Source: Paracoccus kondratievae (GTDB lineage: Bacteria > Pseudomonadota > Alphaproteobacteria > Rhodobacterales > Rhodobacteraceae). Taken from it: DNA of 64,000 bases. The notes under the pieces were generated by a model, which was given only the letters and a program-made list of their open reading frames with translations, searched no databases and was not told where the DNA came from. Shown one piece after another: positions 1-10,432 of the stretch; within the stretch, counting starts at the first letter, position 1, and each line of letters begins with the position of its first letter. Location: contig NZ_CP045072.1 of the NCBI RefSeq assembly GCF_009301415.1, positions 1,231,001 through 1,295,000 on the forward strand, in the 5' to 3' direction. Made by a program: the position numbers and the translations under genes.

Positions 1-592
1 CCGGTCGCAAAACATCCACTGGCAGGCACTGGACGTCAACCGCGAGGCACACGCCGCGCTGAAAAACCAAAAGCCCGCAGTGATCTGGTTCACCGGTCTT
101 TCGGGCTCGGGCAAGTCGACCATTGCCAACATCGTCGAGAAAAAGCTGCATGCCCTTGGCAAGCACACCTTCCTGCTGGATGGCGACAACATCCGCCACG
201 GGCTGAACCGCGACCTTGGCTTTACCGATGCCGACCGGGTTGAAAACATCCGCCGCGTGGGTGAGGTCGCCAAACTGATGGCCGATGCCGGGCTGATCGT
301 GCTGACAGCCTTTATCTCGCCCTTCCGGTCCGAACGGCAGATGGTACGTGACCTGATGTTGCCGGGCGAATTCGTCGAGGTCTTTGTTGATACGCCTCTG
401 GAGGTTGCCGAGGCGCGCGACGTCAAGGGCCTGTATAAAAAAGCGCGGTCGGGCCAGCTGAAGAACTTTACCGGTATCGACAGCCCCTATGAGCAGCCGC
501 AGCAGGCCGAGCTGACCGTAAACACGGTCGATCTGACGCCCGAAGAGGCTGCCGAGCGCATCGTTCAATATGTGTTGCGCGAAATGAGCTAA
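1..592 (+). CDS. cysNC: Adenylylsulfate kinase domain, C-terminal end of a CysN/CysC-type protein (5' partial)
   Basis: The reading frame is open from base 2 to the stop at 590-592, so the gene begins left of the window. The 196 visible residues hold a complete APS kinase domain, which phosphorylates adenylylsulfate to PAPS in assimilatory sulfate activation. The P-loop GLSGSGKST lies at about residues 34-42, followed by [12 protein letters not shown] and FISPFRSER. The upstream stretch [17 protein letters not shown] resembles the linker joining the EF-Tu-like CysN domain to the kinase domain in bifunctional CysNC (NodQ-type) proteins, so a fusion is more likely than a stand-alone cysC, though the CysN part is not visible. 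A strong hairpin terminator follows. The GTG at 80 is internal to the fold and should not be taken as the start. Confidence 0.9.
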   Translation, partial: RSQNIHWQALDVNREAHAALKNQKPAVIWFTGLSGSGKSTIANIVEKKLHALGKHTFLLDGDNIRHGLNRDLGFTDADRVENIRRVGEVAKLMADAGLIVLTAFISPFRSERQMVRDLMLPGEFVEVFVDTPLEVAEARDVKGLYKKARSGQLKNFTGIDSPYEQPQQAELTVNTVDLTPEEAAERIVQYVLREMS

Positions 593-623
593 GGCCCCCG
601 ATCAGGGCGAGCCTTGAGAAATT

Positions 624-664
624 GAACGGGCGGCGACTGTGATCCAGTTGCCGCCCGTTTCATT
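624..664 (+). terminator. Rho-independent terminator of cysNC
   Basis: A perfect 9-bp GC-rich stem (ACGGGCGGC with GCCGCCCGT) at 626-658 extends inward by five more pairs including one G-U, closing a 5-base loop. A short T-rich tract follows. It lies 34 bases after the cysNC stop. Confidence 0.85.
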
Positions 665-743
665 TGCACAAAGGCCGCGACAGGCCATAAGAAAGGGCCG
701 GAGCACAGATCCTATGCCCCGACCCTGCGTTTGCCCTTGGTGC

Positions 744-1469
744 CTAAAGTCCGGTCAGGGGAAATCCGGTGATCCGCTTGGGCCGGGGCGGGGCATAGGT
801 TCGCACTTTCGAGGTCTTGAGGCCCAACCGCACCAGCGACTCGGCAATGGTGACGGCGGCGGCGACACCATCCACCACAGGCACCCCGGTCCGTTCGCGG
901 ACTTTTTGCTCAAGCTCAGCCATGCCACCACAACCAAGGCAGATCACCTCGGCATGATCATTGGTGACGGCGGCGGCAGCCTGTTCGACGATGGCCTCTA
1001 CCGCGCGCTCGGGCTGTGTTTCCAGTTCAAGAACCGCCATGCCGCTGGCCCGGACCGAGGCGCAGCGCGCATCTAGCCCGGCCAGCTTCAGCCGATCCTC
1101 GATCAGCGGAACAGCGCGATCCAGCGTCGTTACCACGGAATATTTATGGCCAAGGAACATGGCCGTTGAAGCAGCCGCCTCGGTGATATCGACGACCGGA
1201 ACTTCAAGCAGTTCTTGCAGCCCTTCGCGGCCATGTTCGCCATACCCCGCCTGAATGACCGCATCAAAGGGCTGATCGTAGCGCATGACCGCATCCATGA
1301 CGCCGACGGCGGCAAGGTAGCTTTCAAAATTGCCCTCGACTGACTCCGCGCCAAAGCGCGGGGTCAGGGCGACGATCTCGGTCCCCGGCGCAGCAGCCTT
1401 TTGGGCCTGCACGCCGATGCCATGGGTCATCGTCTCGGTCGTGTTCACGTTCACTACAAGAATACGCAT
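744..1469 (-). CDS. Asp/Glu/hydantoin racemase superfamily protein (single catalytic Cys)
   Basis: A 241-residue protein beginning MRILVVNVNTTETMT, the N-terminal form typical of hydantoin and allantoin racemases (HyuE/HpxA type). The C-terminal active-site cysteine lies in ICLGCGGM (Cys180). At the position of the first catalytic cysteine of true racemases (motif ACF..P) the protein reads QAGYGEHG, so Gly75 replaces cysteine. This Gly/Cys pair is the arrangement of arylmalonate decarboxylase in the same superfamily. The start at 1469 was chosen because the family N-terminus begins there; the frame stays open upstream into the permease gene. It lies 17 bases downstream of the NCS1 permease gene and is probably cotranscribed with it. 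The substrate is unknown, most likely a hydantoin, ureide or malonate-like compound. Confidence 0.8.
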   Translation of the reverse strand: MRILVVNVNTTETMTHGIGVQAQKAAAPGTEIVALTPRFGAESVEGNFESYLAAVGVMDAVMRYDQPFDAVIQAGYGEHGREGLQELLEVPVVDITEAAASTAMFLGHKYSVVTTLDRAVPLIEDRLKLAGLDARCASVRASGMAVLELETQPERAVEAIVEQAAAAVTNDHAEVICLGCGGMAELEQKVRERTGVPVVDGVAAAVTIAESLVRLGLKTSKVRTYAPPRPKRITGFPLTGL

Positions 1470-1486
1470 GTCTTCTCCGTCTCGGG

Positions 1487-3004
1487 TCAGTGGTTGGTCG
1501 CCACGGCAATGGCCTCGCCATCCCGGTCGACATAGCTCAGCCCCTTGGGCGCGATGAGCCAGTAAAACAGCGCGCCCAGTCCCGCAGCGATGAACCACGA
1601 GAATTGCGAAAGCGCATGCAGCGCCGGCAGGAAGGCAATCAGCAACGAGATCGCAGCCGAGGGGATCAGCGCCTTGATGGCAGCCGGATTAAAGCCACCC
1701 ACATAGTGATAGGGGCCGCTGGCGTCGTCGATGTAAAGCGACGGCACATCCACCTGCTGTTTGCGGATCAACCAGTAATCCGCCATCACGATCCCGAAAA
1801 GCGGCCCAAGAAAGGCTCCAAGCCCGCCAAGGAAATAGACGATGACGATCGGCGAGTTATAAAGGTTCCAGGGCAGGATCGCAAAGCCGATGATCGCGCT
1901 GACCACCGCAGCGCGGCGAAAGTCCAGATGGCGCGGCAGCAGGTTCGCCAGCGCAAAGGCCGGAGCGACAAAGTTCGCCATCAGGTTCACCGCGATGGTC
2001 AGGATCAGCAGCGACAGGCTGGCGATGATCAGCAGCGGCTTGCTGGGGATCTTTTGCACGACATCGGTCGGGCTTTGGATCAGGGTACCATCTATCACCA
2101 ACTGGCCGCCGGTCAGGATCACCACGATCATGCCAAAGATCAGCATGTTGATCGGGATGCCCCAGAAATTGCCCATGACCACCGCCCGGCGCGAAACGGC
2201 CCCGCGGGTAAAGTCACAAAAGTTCAGAACGAAGGTGCCATAGATCGCCACCCAAAGCGAAGCAGCACCCAGGATCTGTGCCCACATCGCCCCGCCACTC
2301 AGCGCATTCGGCGGCGACCAGCGCAGCTCTCCGCCCGCGCTGTAGAGTACCCAGCCCGCCAGCGCGACAAAGGTCACAAGAATGACCGGGCCGGCGCAGG
2401 CTTCGTATTTGCGGATGCTCTCCATCCCGTAACAGGCGATGATGACCTGAACCACCCAAAGAATGCTGAAGCTGATCCAGCCCAGCACCGACAGGCCCAG
2501 CACCATCTGCTGCGCCAGAGGCGCAAGGCCGGGGATCAGCGCGATCAACAGCACATCCAGCACCATCGAGGCCAGATAGGTCTGGATCCCGAACCAGACG
2601 ATGGCGACACCACCACGGATCAGGGCCGGGATCTGCGCGCCACGGGTACCAAAGCTGATGCGGCTCATCACCGGGAAAGGCACCCCGGTCTTGATGCCCA
2701 TATAGCCCGACATGGTCAGCAGGATGAACAGAAACAGCGCGCCAAAGCTAAGCGCGGTCAGGATCTGCCAGCCGCCAAGGCCAAGCGCGAAAAGCCCGAT
2801 GGCAAAAGAGTAATTGCCAAGGCTGTGCACGTCATTAGCCCAGAGGGCAAAGATGTTATAGGCGCTCCACGTACGGCCTTGCTGCTGGGTGGGCGCAAGG
2901 TCACGGTTGTAAAGCCCGGGCGACACGTCGGGCGGAATGGTTTCGGACAGCGTGACGCCCTGCAGGGGATCATGGCCGGTCTCGGCGGTCTTGATACTGG
3001 CCAT
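1487..3004 (-). CDS. NCS1-family nucleobase/allantoin/hydantoin cation symporter
   Basis: A 505-residue membrane transporter with about twelve hydrophobic segments. LYNRDLAPTQQQGRTWSAYN near the N-terminus and NDVHSLGNYSFAIGLF in the first membrane region are characteristic of NCS1 symporters (PucI, Mhp1), which take up allantoin, hydantoins, uracil or cytosine with Na+ or H+. The start MASIKTAE at 3004 is supported by AGGGG seven bases upstream; an ATG further upstream would overlap this site. The gene precedes the racemase-superfamily gene on the same strand and diverges from a GntR regulator, which suggests substrate-induced uptake and processing of a ureide-like compound. The exact substrate cannot be read from the sequence. 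Confidence 0.88.
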   Translation of the reverse strand: MASIKTAETGHDPLQGVTLSETIPPDVSPGLYNRDLAPTQQQGRTWSAYNIFALWANDVHSLGNYSFAIGLFALGLGGWQILTALSFGALFLFILLTMSGYMGIKTGVPFPVMSRISFGTRGAQIPALIRGGVAIVWFGIQTYLASMVLDVLLIALIPGLAPLAQQMVLGLSVLGWISFSILWVVQVIIACYGMESIRKYEACAGPVILVTFVALAGWVLYSAGGELRWSPPNALSGGAMWAQILGAASLWVAIYGTFVLNFCDFTRGAVSRRAVVMGNFWGIPINMLIFGMIVVILTGGQLVIDGTLIQSPTDVVQKIPSKPLLIIASLSLLILTIAVNLMANFVAPAFALANLLPRHLDFRRAAVVSAIIGFAILPWNLYNSPIVIVYFLGGLGAFLGPLFGIVMADYWLIRKQQVDVPSLYIDDASGPYHYVGGFNPAAIKALIPSAAISLLIAFLPALHALSQFSWFIAAGLGALFYWLIAPKGLSYVDRDGEAIAVATNH

Positions 3005-3085
3005 TACTGCCCCTTCCATTTCGGGCAGAAGCATCCCCGCGCCGTAATCCGTTGATCCGCAAGATTGCGCCCGTTGATCGGCCGA

Positions 3086-3127
3086 CGCAAAAGCCCTTTT
3101 GCGGGGCGCGTCGCCATGCGACGCCCC
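3086..3127 (-). promoter_or_regulatory. Two adjacent hairpins in the permease leader region
   Basis: A perfect 8-bp inverted repeat with a 2-base loop (CGCAAAAG and CTTTTGCG, 3086-3103) abuts a GC-rich imperfect repeat (GGGGCG with GCGACGCCCC, 3103-3127). They lie about 90-120 bases upstream of the NCS1 start within the 332-base divergent spacer to the GntR gene. No clear T tract follows on either strand, so an operator or leader structure is as likely as a terminator. The remainder of the spacer (3130-3336) is AT-richer and should contain the two divergent promoters, but no convincing -35/-10 pair was identified. Confidence 0.3.
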
Positions 3128-3336
3128 TCAGCCACAGTTGGTGCCATGGTTCCCTCCCGTTCCTCTGGCAGCCGGCCTTACCCGGCACGACAAGCTTCCC
3201 GCATTGAGCTTGCACCTGAAATGTTAGATGATATCTTTACTAAGCGTCTATTTAGCATGTCGCATAACACCATATCGGAATTATTGAAAATTCTCCGTAG
3301 CTGAATCAGACAGACTGGCGCCAACGGGGGGACTGA

Positions 3337-3999
3337 ATGGATGGAATGCTTAATACGCGCGCACAGGTCGCGCTGGCCGAAGCTTTGCGCCACGGCGAAT
3401 TGCATGCCGGCCAATTCCTGTCGATGCCTCAGCTGGTCGATATCCTGAAACTGCCATTGGCCGCGGTGCGCGAGGCCGCGCGCCATGCCAGCAGCTCGGG
3501 TTGGCTTGAGATTATTCCCAAGCGGGGGGTCCAGATCATGGACGCCCGGCCCGGGACGATCCGCGACAGTCTCGACATGCGCATGGTGCTGGATCAAGAA
3601 GGTGCGCGGCGCCGCATTCTGGACGGTGACGAGCTCGCCCCGCTGGGCGCACTACGTCAGGCGCATGAGCAGATGCTGGCTGCCGCCCGTGGCGCGGCCA
3701 CACCAGAGCTGTCACCGAATGCGATTGCAGTCGATCTGTCGCTGCATGACTTTCTGGCCGGAGGGCTGAATAATCCGCTGCTGCGCAGTTGCTATGACAG
3801 CAACCGGATCCGCATCGCGATACTTCAGCGCGTGCGCCCCTTTGTGCAAGAGCGTATCCTTTCGGCCATGGAAGAACATCTGGCAATCATTGATGCGGTC
3901 GAGCGCCGCGATATATCCGCTGCGGTCGAGGCCATCGCCTATCACTGCGAACGCACCCAGCATTGGTGGGGCGTGCCGGCCTATCACCGCGGCCGCTAA
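3337..3999 (+). CDS. GntR-family (FCD-type) transcriptional regulator
   Basis: A 220-residue protein with an N-terminal winged-helix segment (about 8-70; LSMPQLVDILKLPLAAVREA is the recognition region, then GWLEIIPKRGVQI) and a helical C-terminal domain resembling FadR/FCD ligand-binding domains, with scattered histidines and acidic residues (HDFLAG, YHCERTQHW). A run of G residues seven bases before the ATG acts as ribosome-binding site. Being divergent from the NCS1 permease and racemase-like gene, it is the likely local regulator responding to the imported compound. Its stop codon overlaps the stop of the convergent SulP gene by four bases. The winged-helix core is less canonical than in typical GntR proteins, so the family call is good but not certain. 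Confidence 0.8.
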   Translation: MDGMLNTRAQVALAEALRHGELHAGQFLSMPQLVDILKLPLAAVREAARHASSSGWLEIIPKRGVQIMDARPGTIRDSLDMRMVLDQEGARRRILDGDELAPLGALRQAHEQMLAAARGAATPELSPNAIAVDLSLHDFLAGGLNNPLLRSCYDSNRIRIAILQRVRPFVQERILSAMEEHLAIIDAVERRDISAAVEAIAYHCERTQHWWGVPAYHRGR

Positions 4000-5729
4000 A
4001 GCGCCTCGGCCCCGCAACCCACACCTGCTAGCCGGCACATCGCCTCATGCTGGCTCAGAAACACCTGCCCGGTCAGATGGTCAAGGAACCGGCTGCGCTG
4101 CAGCCGGTCCATTACCGGCCCCTTCACCTCTGAAAGGTGGAAATGGATGCCTGTCTCGGCAAGCCGACGGTTGATCTCTTCGAGGCTTTCCAGCGCGCTG
4201 GCATCAATGTCATTCACCGCCGGACACATCAGGACCACATGGCGCAGCCCAGAACGGTCGGCCACCAATGCGGCGATGCGATCTTCAAGAAAGCGGGCAT
4301 TGGCGAAATACAGGCTTTCATCCACCCGCAGGGACAGGATCCGGGGATGGGTGATAACACGGTGACGCTCAATATTGCGGTAATGCTCGGTCCCAGGCAC
4401 CTGCCCGACGACAGCGGAATGCGGGTGTGAACTACGCCATTGCTGCAAGATCAGCGACAAAAGCACCCCGGCGGTGATACCCTCTTCGACGCCAAGGGTC
4501 AGGGTGACAAGGATCGTTGTGAGCATCGCCGCCCCGTCCGAGCGGCAATAGCGCAAGGTACGGATCACCGCGCTGAAATCGACCAGTGTCAGCACCGCAA
4601 GGATGATGGTCGCGGCCAGCGTCGCCTGTGGCAGATCGGCCAGCGCCGGGGTCAGAAACAGCGTTGCCAGCGCGATGCCGACAGCCGTGAACACGCCTGC
4701 AGCAGGGGTGCGCGCGCCGGCATCGAAGTTCACCACCGAGCGGGCAAATCCCCCGGTGACCGGATAGCCCGAGGTCAGCGCCGCAGCAATATTGGCGGCG
4801 CCAAGCCCGACCAGTTCTTGATCCGGCTCGATCCGTTCGCGCCGCCGCGCAGCAAGCGTCTGTGCGACAGAAACGGATTCAACAAAACCCACAACCGAAA
4901 TCAGCAGCGCCGCCGGGATCAGCGCCACCACCAGATCATAGGAAAGAACCGGCAAGCCAGGGCTGGGCAGACCGCGTGGAATCGCACCGATCAGCGCCAC
5001 ACCCTGTCCCCCCAGATCCAGCCAGCGGGTCAGTCCGATGGTCGCGGCAATGGCAAGGATCGGCGCCGCCCGCGCAATGCCATCGGCAAGACGCGGCCCA
5101 ACCCCGGCAAGCGTCAGCCAGCCTTTGAGATAGCGGCGCGAGAGGTAAAGAAAGACCAGCACCCCAGTCCCGAGGATCACAGTCCCGGGATTGATCTCGC
5201 CTGCCTGCGCCACCAATGCGAACAGGATCTGTGGCAGGGTGCCGCCACCGCCCGGCGTGCCGAGGATGTGATGCAGCTGCCCCGCCGCGATCAGGATGCC
5301 CGACGCGGTGATAAAGCCCGAGATCACCGGATGGCTAAGAAAATGCGCCAGAAACCCCAGCCGCAAAATGCCCATCACCACCAGCATCGCACCGGAAAGC
5401 GCTGCCAGCGTCACCGCAGCTGAGACGGCATCGGCAAGTCCGGCATCGACCACCGGCGCAACAGCCGAGGCCGTCATCAGCGACACCACCGCGACCGGCC
5501 CCACCGCCAGCGTGCGCGATGAGCCAAAGGCCGCATAGGCCAGCAAAGGCAGGATCGAGGCGTAAAGCCCAGCCTCGGGCGGCAGGTTGGCAAGCATGGC
5601 ATAACCAAGCCCTTGCGGAATCAGCATGATCGTCACGATCACCGCCGCCAGCAGGTCGGCGGTGAAAGTCGCGCCGTCATAGCGCCTGCCCCAGTCCAGA
5701 ATGGGCAACCAGCCCCGCACTCGTCTCAC
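3996..5729 (-). CDS. SulP-family sulfate/anion transporter with STAS domain
   Basis: A 577-residue membrane protein with the SulP signature region (VTIMLIPQGLGYAMLANLPP and GLYASILPLLAYAAFGSS), about ten to twelve transmembrane segments, and a C-terminal cytoplasmic STAS domain (roughly residues 440-560, with a VVLMCPAVNDIDASALESL core). It is expected to import sulfate or another small anion such as bicarbonate. The GTG start at 5729 was chosen because AGGGAG lies seven bases upstream; the TTG two codons earlier would sit almost on top of that site. It lies 83 bases downstream of a persulfide-dioxygenase-like gene on the same strand, an association that suggests a sulfur-linked role. Confidence 0.9.
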   Translation of the reverse strand: MRRVRGWLPILDWGRRYDGATFTADLLAAVIVTIMLIPQGLGYAMLANLPPEAGLYASILPLLAYAAFGSSRTLAVGPVAVVSLMTASAVAPVVDAGLADAVSAAVTLAALSGAMLVVMGILRLGFLAHFLSHPVISGFITASGILIAAGQLHHILGTPGGGGTLPQILFALVAQAGEINPGTVILGTGVLVFLYLSRRYLKGWLTLAGVGPRLADGIARAAPILAIAATIGLTRWLDLGGQGVALIGAIPRGLPSPGLPVLSYDLVVALIPAALLISVVGFVESVSVAQTLAARRRERIEPDQELVGLGAANIAAALTSGYPVTGGFARSVVNFDAGARTPAAGVFTAVGIALATLFLTPALADLPQATLAATIILAVLTLVDFSAVIRTLRYCRSDGAAMLTTILVTLTLGVEEGITAGVLLSLILQQWRSSHPHSAVVGQVPGTEHYRNIERHRVITHPRILSLRVDESLYFANARFLEDRIAALVADRSGLRHVVLMCPAVNDIDASALESLEEINRRLAETGIHFHLSEVKGPVMDRLQRSRFLDHLTGQVFLSQHEAMCRLAGVGCGAEAL

Positions 5730-5812
5730 ACCCAAACTCCCTGCCCTCGTCCTTTGGACAATAGCAGATCAGCACCGGGGCGGATCAAGCGCAAGCACCT
5801 GACTTTTCCCAG

Positions 5813-6691
5813 CTATTTCCAGGGGGCCTGCAACAGGTCCAGCGGGATTTTCAGATAGCGCCGCCCGTTCGCCTCGGGTTCGGGCAGACGCCCGGCGTTG
5901 ATGTTGATTTGCAGCGCATGCAGGATCAGCTTGGGCATTGGCAGGGTGCGGTCGCGGGCCTCGCGCAGGGCCACGAATTCATCCTCGGTCGGCCGCTGCG
6001 ACAGGTGGATATTCGTTGTCCGCTGCTTGGCCACGGTCGATTGCCAGCGCGCCTCGCGTCCGCCCTGACAGTAATCGTGGCCGGTGAAAATCCGCGTCTC
6101 ATCCGGCAGGGACAGGATATCCTGAATCGATCGCCACAGGACATGTGCATCTCCGCCCGGGAAATCGGCACGGGCAGTGCCGCTGTCAGGCATGAACAGC
6201 GTGTCATGCACAAAGGCCGCATCCCCGACGACATAGGTGACCGAGGCCAGCGTATGGCCCGGTGAAAACATCACATGGGCGGGGATATTGCCGACCGAGA
6301 ACCGCTCACCCGCAGCAAACAGCTTGTCCCATTGCGAGCCATCGGCAGGGAAATCAGGCCAGTTATAGAAATCCTTCCACAGGTTTTGCACCTCGACAAT
6401 CTTTTCGCCGATGGCGGTCGGGGCGCCGGTCTTGCTACGCAGGTAATCGGCGGCCGAGAAGTGGTCGGCATGGGGATGGGTATCCAGAATCCACTGAACC
6501 TCATAGCCTTTATCAGCGATAAAGCTAAGGATGCGGTCGGCCTCGATGGTGGCGGTGGCACCGGATTTCTCGTCATAATCCAGCACCGGGTCGATGATGG
6601 CGCATTTTCCGGTCTCGGGGTCGGCTACGACATATTGCACCGAGCCGGTGCGCGCCTCGTAGAAGCCGGTCACTTCCGGGACATTCACCAT
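5813..6691 (-). CDS. MBL-fold hydrolase of the ETHE1/Blh persulfide dioxygenase type
   Basis: A 292-residue metallo-beta-lactamase-fold protein. The metal site HPHADH lies at residues 72-77, with further ligands in SPGHTLASV, MPDSGTARAD and FTGHDY. The sequence around these motifs (ARTGSVQYVVADP, IIDPVLDYD, FPGGDAHVLWRSIQDIL) resembles ETHE1/Blh-type sulfur dioxygenases, which oxidise glutathione persulfide to sulfite using one mononuclear iron. Start MVNVPEVTG at 6691 fits the family N-terminus; the frame is open further upstream without a better ribosome-binding site. It stands first in a two-gene unit with a SulP transporter, which may move the sulfite/sulfate product or a related anion. 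No BigR-type repressor is adjacent. Confidence 0.85.
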   Translation of the reverse strand: MVNVPEVTGFYEARTGSVQYVVADPETGKCAIIDPVLDYDEKSGATATIEADRILSFIADKGYEVQWILDTHPHADHFSAADYLRSKTGAPTAIGEKIVEVQNLWKDFYNWPDFPADGSQWDKLFAAGERFSVGNIPAHVMFSPGHTLASVTYVVGDAAFVHDTLFMPDSGTARADFPGGDAHVLWRSIQDILSLPDETRIFTGHDYCQGGREARWQSTVAKQRTTNIHLSQRPTEDEFVALREARDRTLPMPKLILHALQININAGRLPEPEANGRRYLKIPLDLLQAPWK

Positions 6692-6823
6692 GGGTCGTCT
6701 CGCTTTTGCTTCTTTAAACCGCAGCCGGCCAGGCCGGCCTATGGGATGACCTCTATTCAATCCCACGCCCCAGTGCCACCGAAACCATAGCTGGAAAAGA
6801 CCCCGCCCCCGCGTCAGAAGGAA

Positions 6824-6846
6824 GCGGCCAGTAAGGCTCTGGCCGC
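6824..6846 (-). terminator. Hairpin after thiC, possible terminator
   Basis: A perfect 8-bp stem GCGGCCAG/CTGGCCGC with a 7-base loop lies 20 bases past the thiC stop. Only a weak T-rich stretch (TTCCTTCT) follows on the minus strand. The rest of 6692-6823 holds the leader of the downstream MBL gene, with no other feature seen. Confidence 0.5.
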
Positions 6847-6866
6847 CTCTGGTTGCTGCGCCGAGG

Positions 6867-8907
<2,041 letters not shown>

Positions 8908-8949
8908 GTCCGGGCAGCATGGCCGTTTCCCTGCGGCCGGTCAATACCC

Positions 8950-10329
8950 TCAGCTGGCAGGCAGGCCGACACCGCCGGCCGAGGCTGCGCTGAGAGCGAC
9001 AAAGTTCAGCGCCTGCTGACGCACCGCTGCCGCCAGTTCCTGACGGGCTGAAAGCAGGCTGCGCTCGGCATCCAGGACCGGGAAGAAATCAGCCTCGCCC
9101 AGTTCATACGAACTGCGGGTCAGGCTGACCGTCTCGCGGGCGTTATCGACCAGACGCGATTGCGCGGAAACTGCGCGAGCGTCGCGGTTATAGCCGGCCA
9201 GCGCGTTCTCGACCTCTTCGACCGCTTTCAGGACCGATGCCTGCCACGCCAGCCGCGCCTGTTCGGCACGCGCCTGCGCAGCCGACAGCCGGGCCTCATT
9301 CGCACCCCCGGTAAAGAGGGGCAGCGTGATCTGGGGCCCAAAGCCCCAGGTCTTCATGCTGCCGCCACCGCGGATATTGGTCGGCGTGATCGTGCCCGAC
9401 AGGGTCAGGCGCGGATAAAAGGCGGCCTGCGCCTCGCCCACATCGGCAACTGCTGCGGCAAGGTTGCGTTCGGCCATGCGCACATCGGGGCGCACCCGGA
9501 TCACATCGGCAGGTACACCGACGCTGGCGCTGTAGCGCGCGCGCGGCTGGCCACCCGTCTTGCGCAACTGCGCCGCGATATCGGTGCTGCGCCCAGCGGT
9601 CAGGGTCGCAAGCCGGTTCACCGACTGGTCAAACCCGACCTCAAGCGCGGGCAAGGCCGCCTCGGCCTGGGCAACCAGCTGCTCAGCCTGCAGCACCTCA
9701 AGGCGCGAGGCGCTGCCAAAGGCATCCTGCGTCCGCGTCATCTCAAGCGTGCGCTTGCGGCTTTGAAGGCTCTGGCGGGTCAGAGCCATCGTCTCCTGAT
9801 AGTAGCGCGCATCAACATAGGCCGAGGCGATTGCGCTGGCGACGGTCAGCCGCGCCACTTCTGCCGACAGATAGGCCGCATCCAGCCGGGCCGAGGCACC
9901 CTCGCGCGCGGCGCGGTTCTGCCCAAAAAGGTCAATCAGCCACGAAACGCCCAGCGTCGCAGAGGTGGTTTCGACCACGCCGGTTTCGTTGTGCGCGCGT
10001 CCGGCCGCACCTTCGGCCTGCGCCTGCGGCAGGTCGTTTGCACCGACCAGCCGGGCATTGGCCTGCGCCTCGCGGATCGTGGCAACAGCGGTCTGGACAT
10101 CAAGGTTGCGCTTTAACCCCGCTGCAATCAACGCATCCAGCCGCTTGTCGCGAAACGCTGCCCACCAGGCGTTCGAGCCGGCGCGCCGGGCCGGAGAGCT
10201 GGAGGCAAAGCTTGTAGCCACATCGGCCTTGGGCGCCGTGTAGGTGACCGGGTTACAGGCGGCAAGCGCCAGGGTCGAGACGAACCCGCCCAGGATGCCG
10301 CGACGGGAAAGAGACAAGGTATGAGTCAT
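8950..10329 (-). CDS. RND efflux outer-membrane lipoprotein (OprM/NodT type)
   Basis: A 459-residue TolC-like outer-membrane channel. The N-terminus carries a lipoprotein signal ending in the lipobox LALAAC (Cys at about residue 25), preceded by two arginines (LSRRGILGG). Two outer-membrane-efflux repeats follow, with VRPDVRMAERNLAAAVADVGEAQAAFYP typical of NodT/CusC/OprM proteins, and long helical heptads. It should form the trimeric exit duct for the RND pump encoded upstream on the same strand. A 103-base gap containing a stable hairpin separates it from the pump gene, so it may be expressed at a different level. Confidence 0.92.
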   Translation of the reverse strand: MTHTLSLSRRGILGGFVSTLALAACNPVTYTAPKADVATSFASSSPARRAGSNAWWAAFRDKRLDALIAAGLKRNLDVQTAVATIREAQANARLVGANDLPQAQAEGAAGRAHNETGVVETTSATLGVSWLIDLFGQNRAAREGASARLDAAYLSAEVARLTVASAIASAYVDARYYQETMALTRQSLQSRKRTLEMTRTQDAFGSASRLEVLQAEQLVAQAEAALPALEVGFDQSVNRLATLTAGRSTDIAAQLRKTGGQPRARYSASVGVPADVIRVRPDVRMAERNLAAAVADVGEAQAAFYPRLTLSGTITPTNIRGGGSMKTWGFGPQITLPLFTGGANEARLSAAQARAEQARLAWQASVLKAVEEVENALAGYNRDARAVSAQSRLVDNARETVSLTRSSYELGEADFFPVLDAERSLLSARQELAAAVRQQALNFVALSAASAGGVGLPAS

Positions 10330-10385
10330 CCGAAACTCTCTGCTTGAAACGGCCCGGAACCGGGTCGCGGAAAAGAAGGGAAAGC

Positions 10386-10410
10386 ACGGGCGGCCCCCGG
10401 GACCGCCCGT
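10386..10410 (-). terminator. Hairpin between pump and outer-membrane genes
   Basis: An 8-bp perfect stem (ACGGGCGG/CCGCCCGT) with a GC-rich loop is followed on the minus strand by a pyrimidine tract ending in CTTCTTTTC. It lies 23 bases after the RND pump stop and 56 before the outer-membrane start, so it could partially terminate the operon or stabilise upstream mRNA. Confidence 0.5.
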
Positions 10411-10432
10411 ACCCTTGCGGCGAAGCCGGAGC

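Noticed and set aside
1490..3055. A 521-codon open frame opposite the NCS1 permease gene
   Set aside because: It has a strongly charged, low-complexity translation typical of antisense frames in GC-rich genes, and the permease on the other strand has clear family motifs and a ribosome-binding site.
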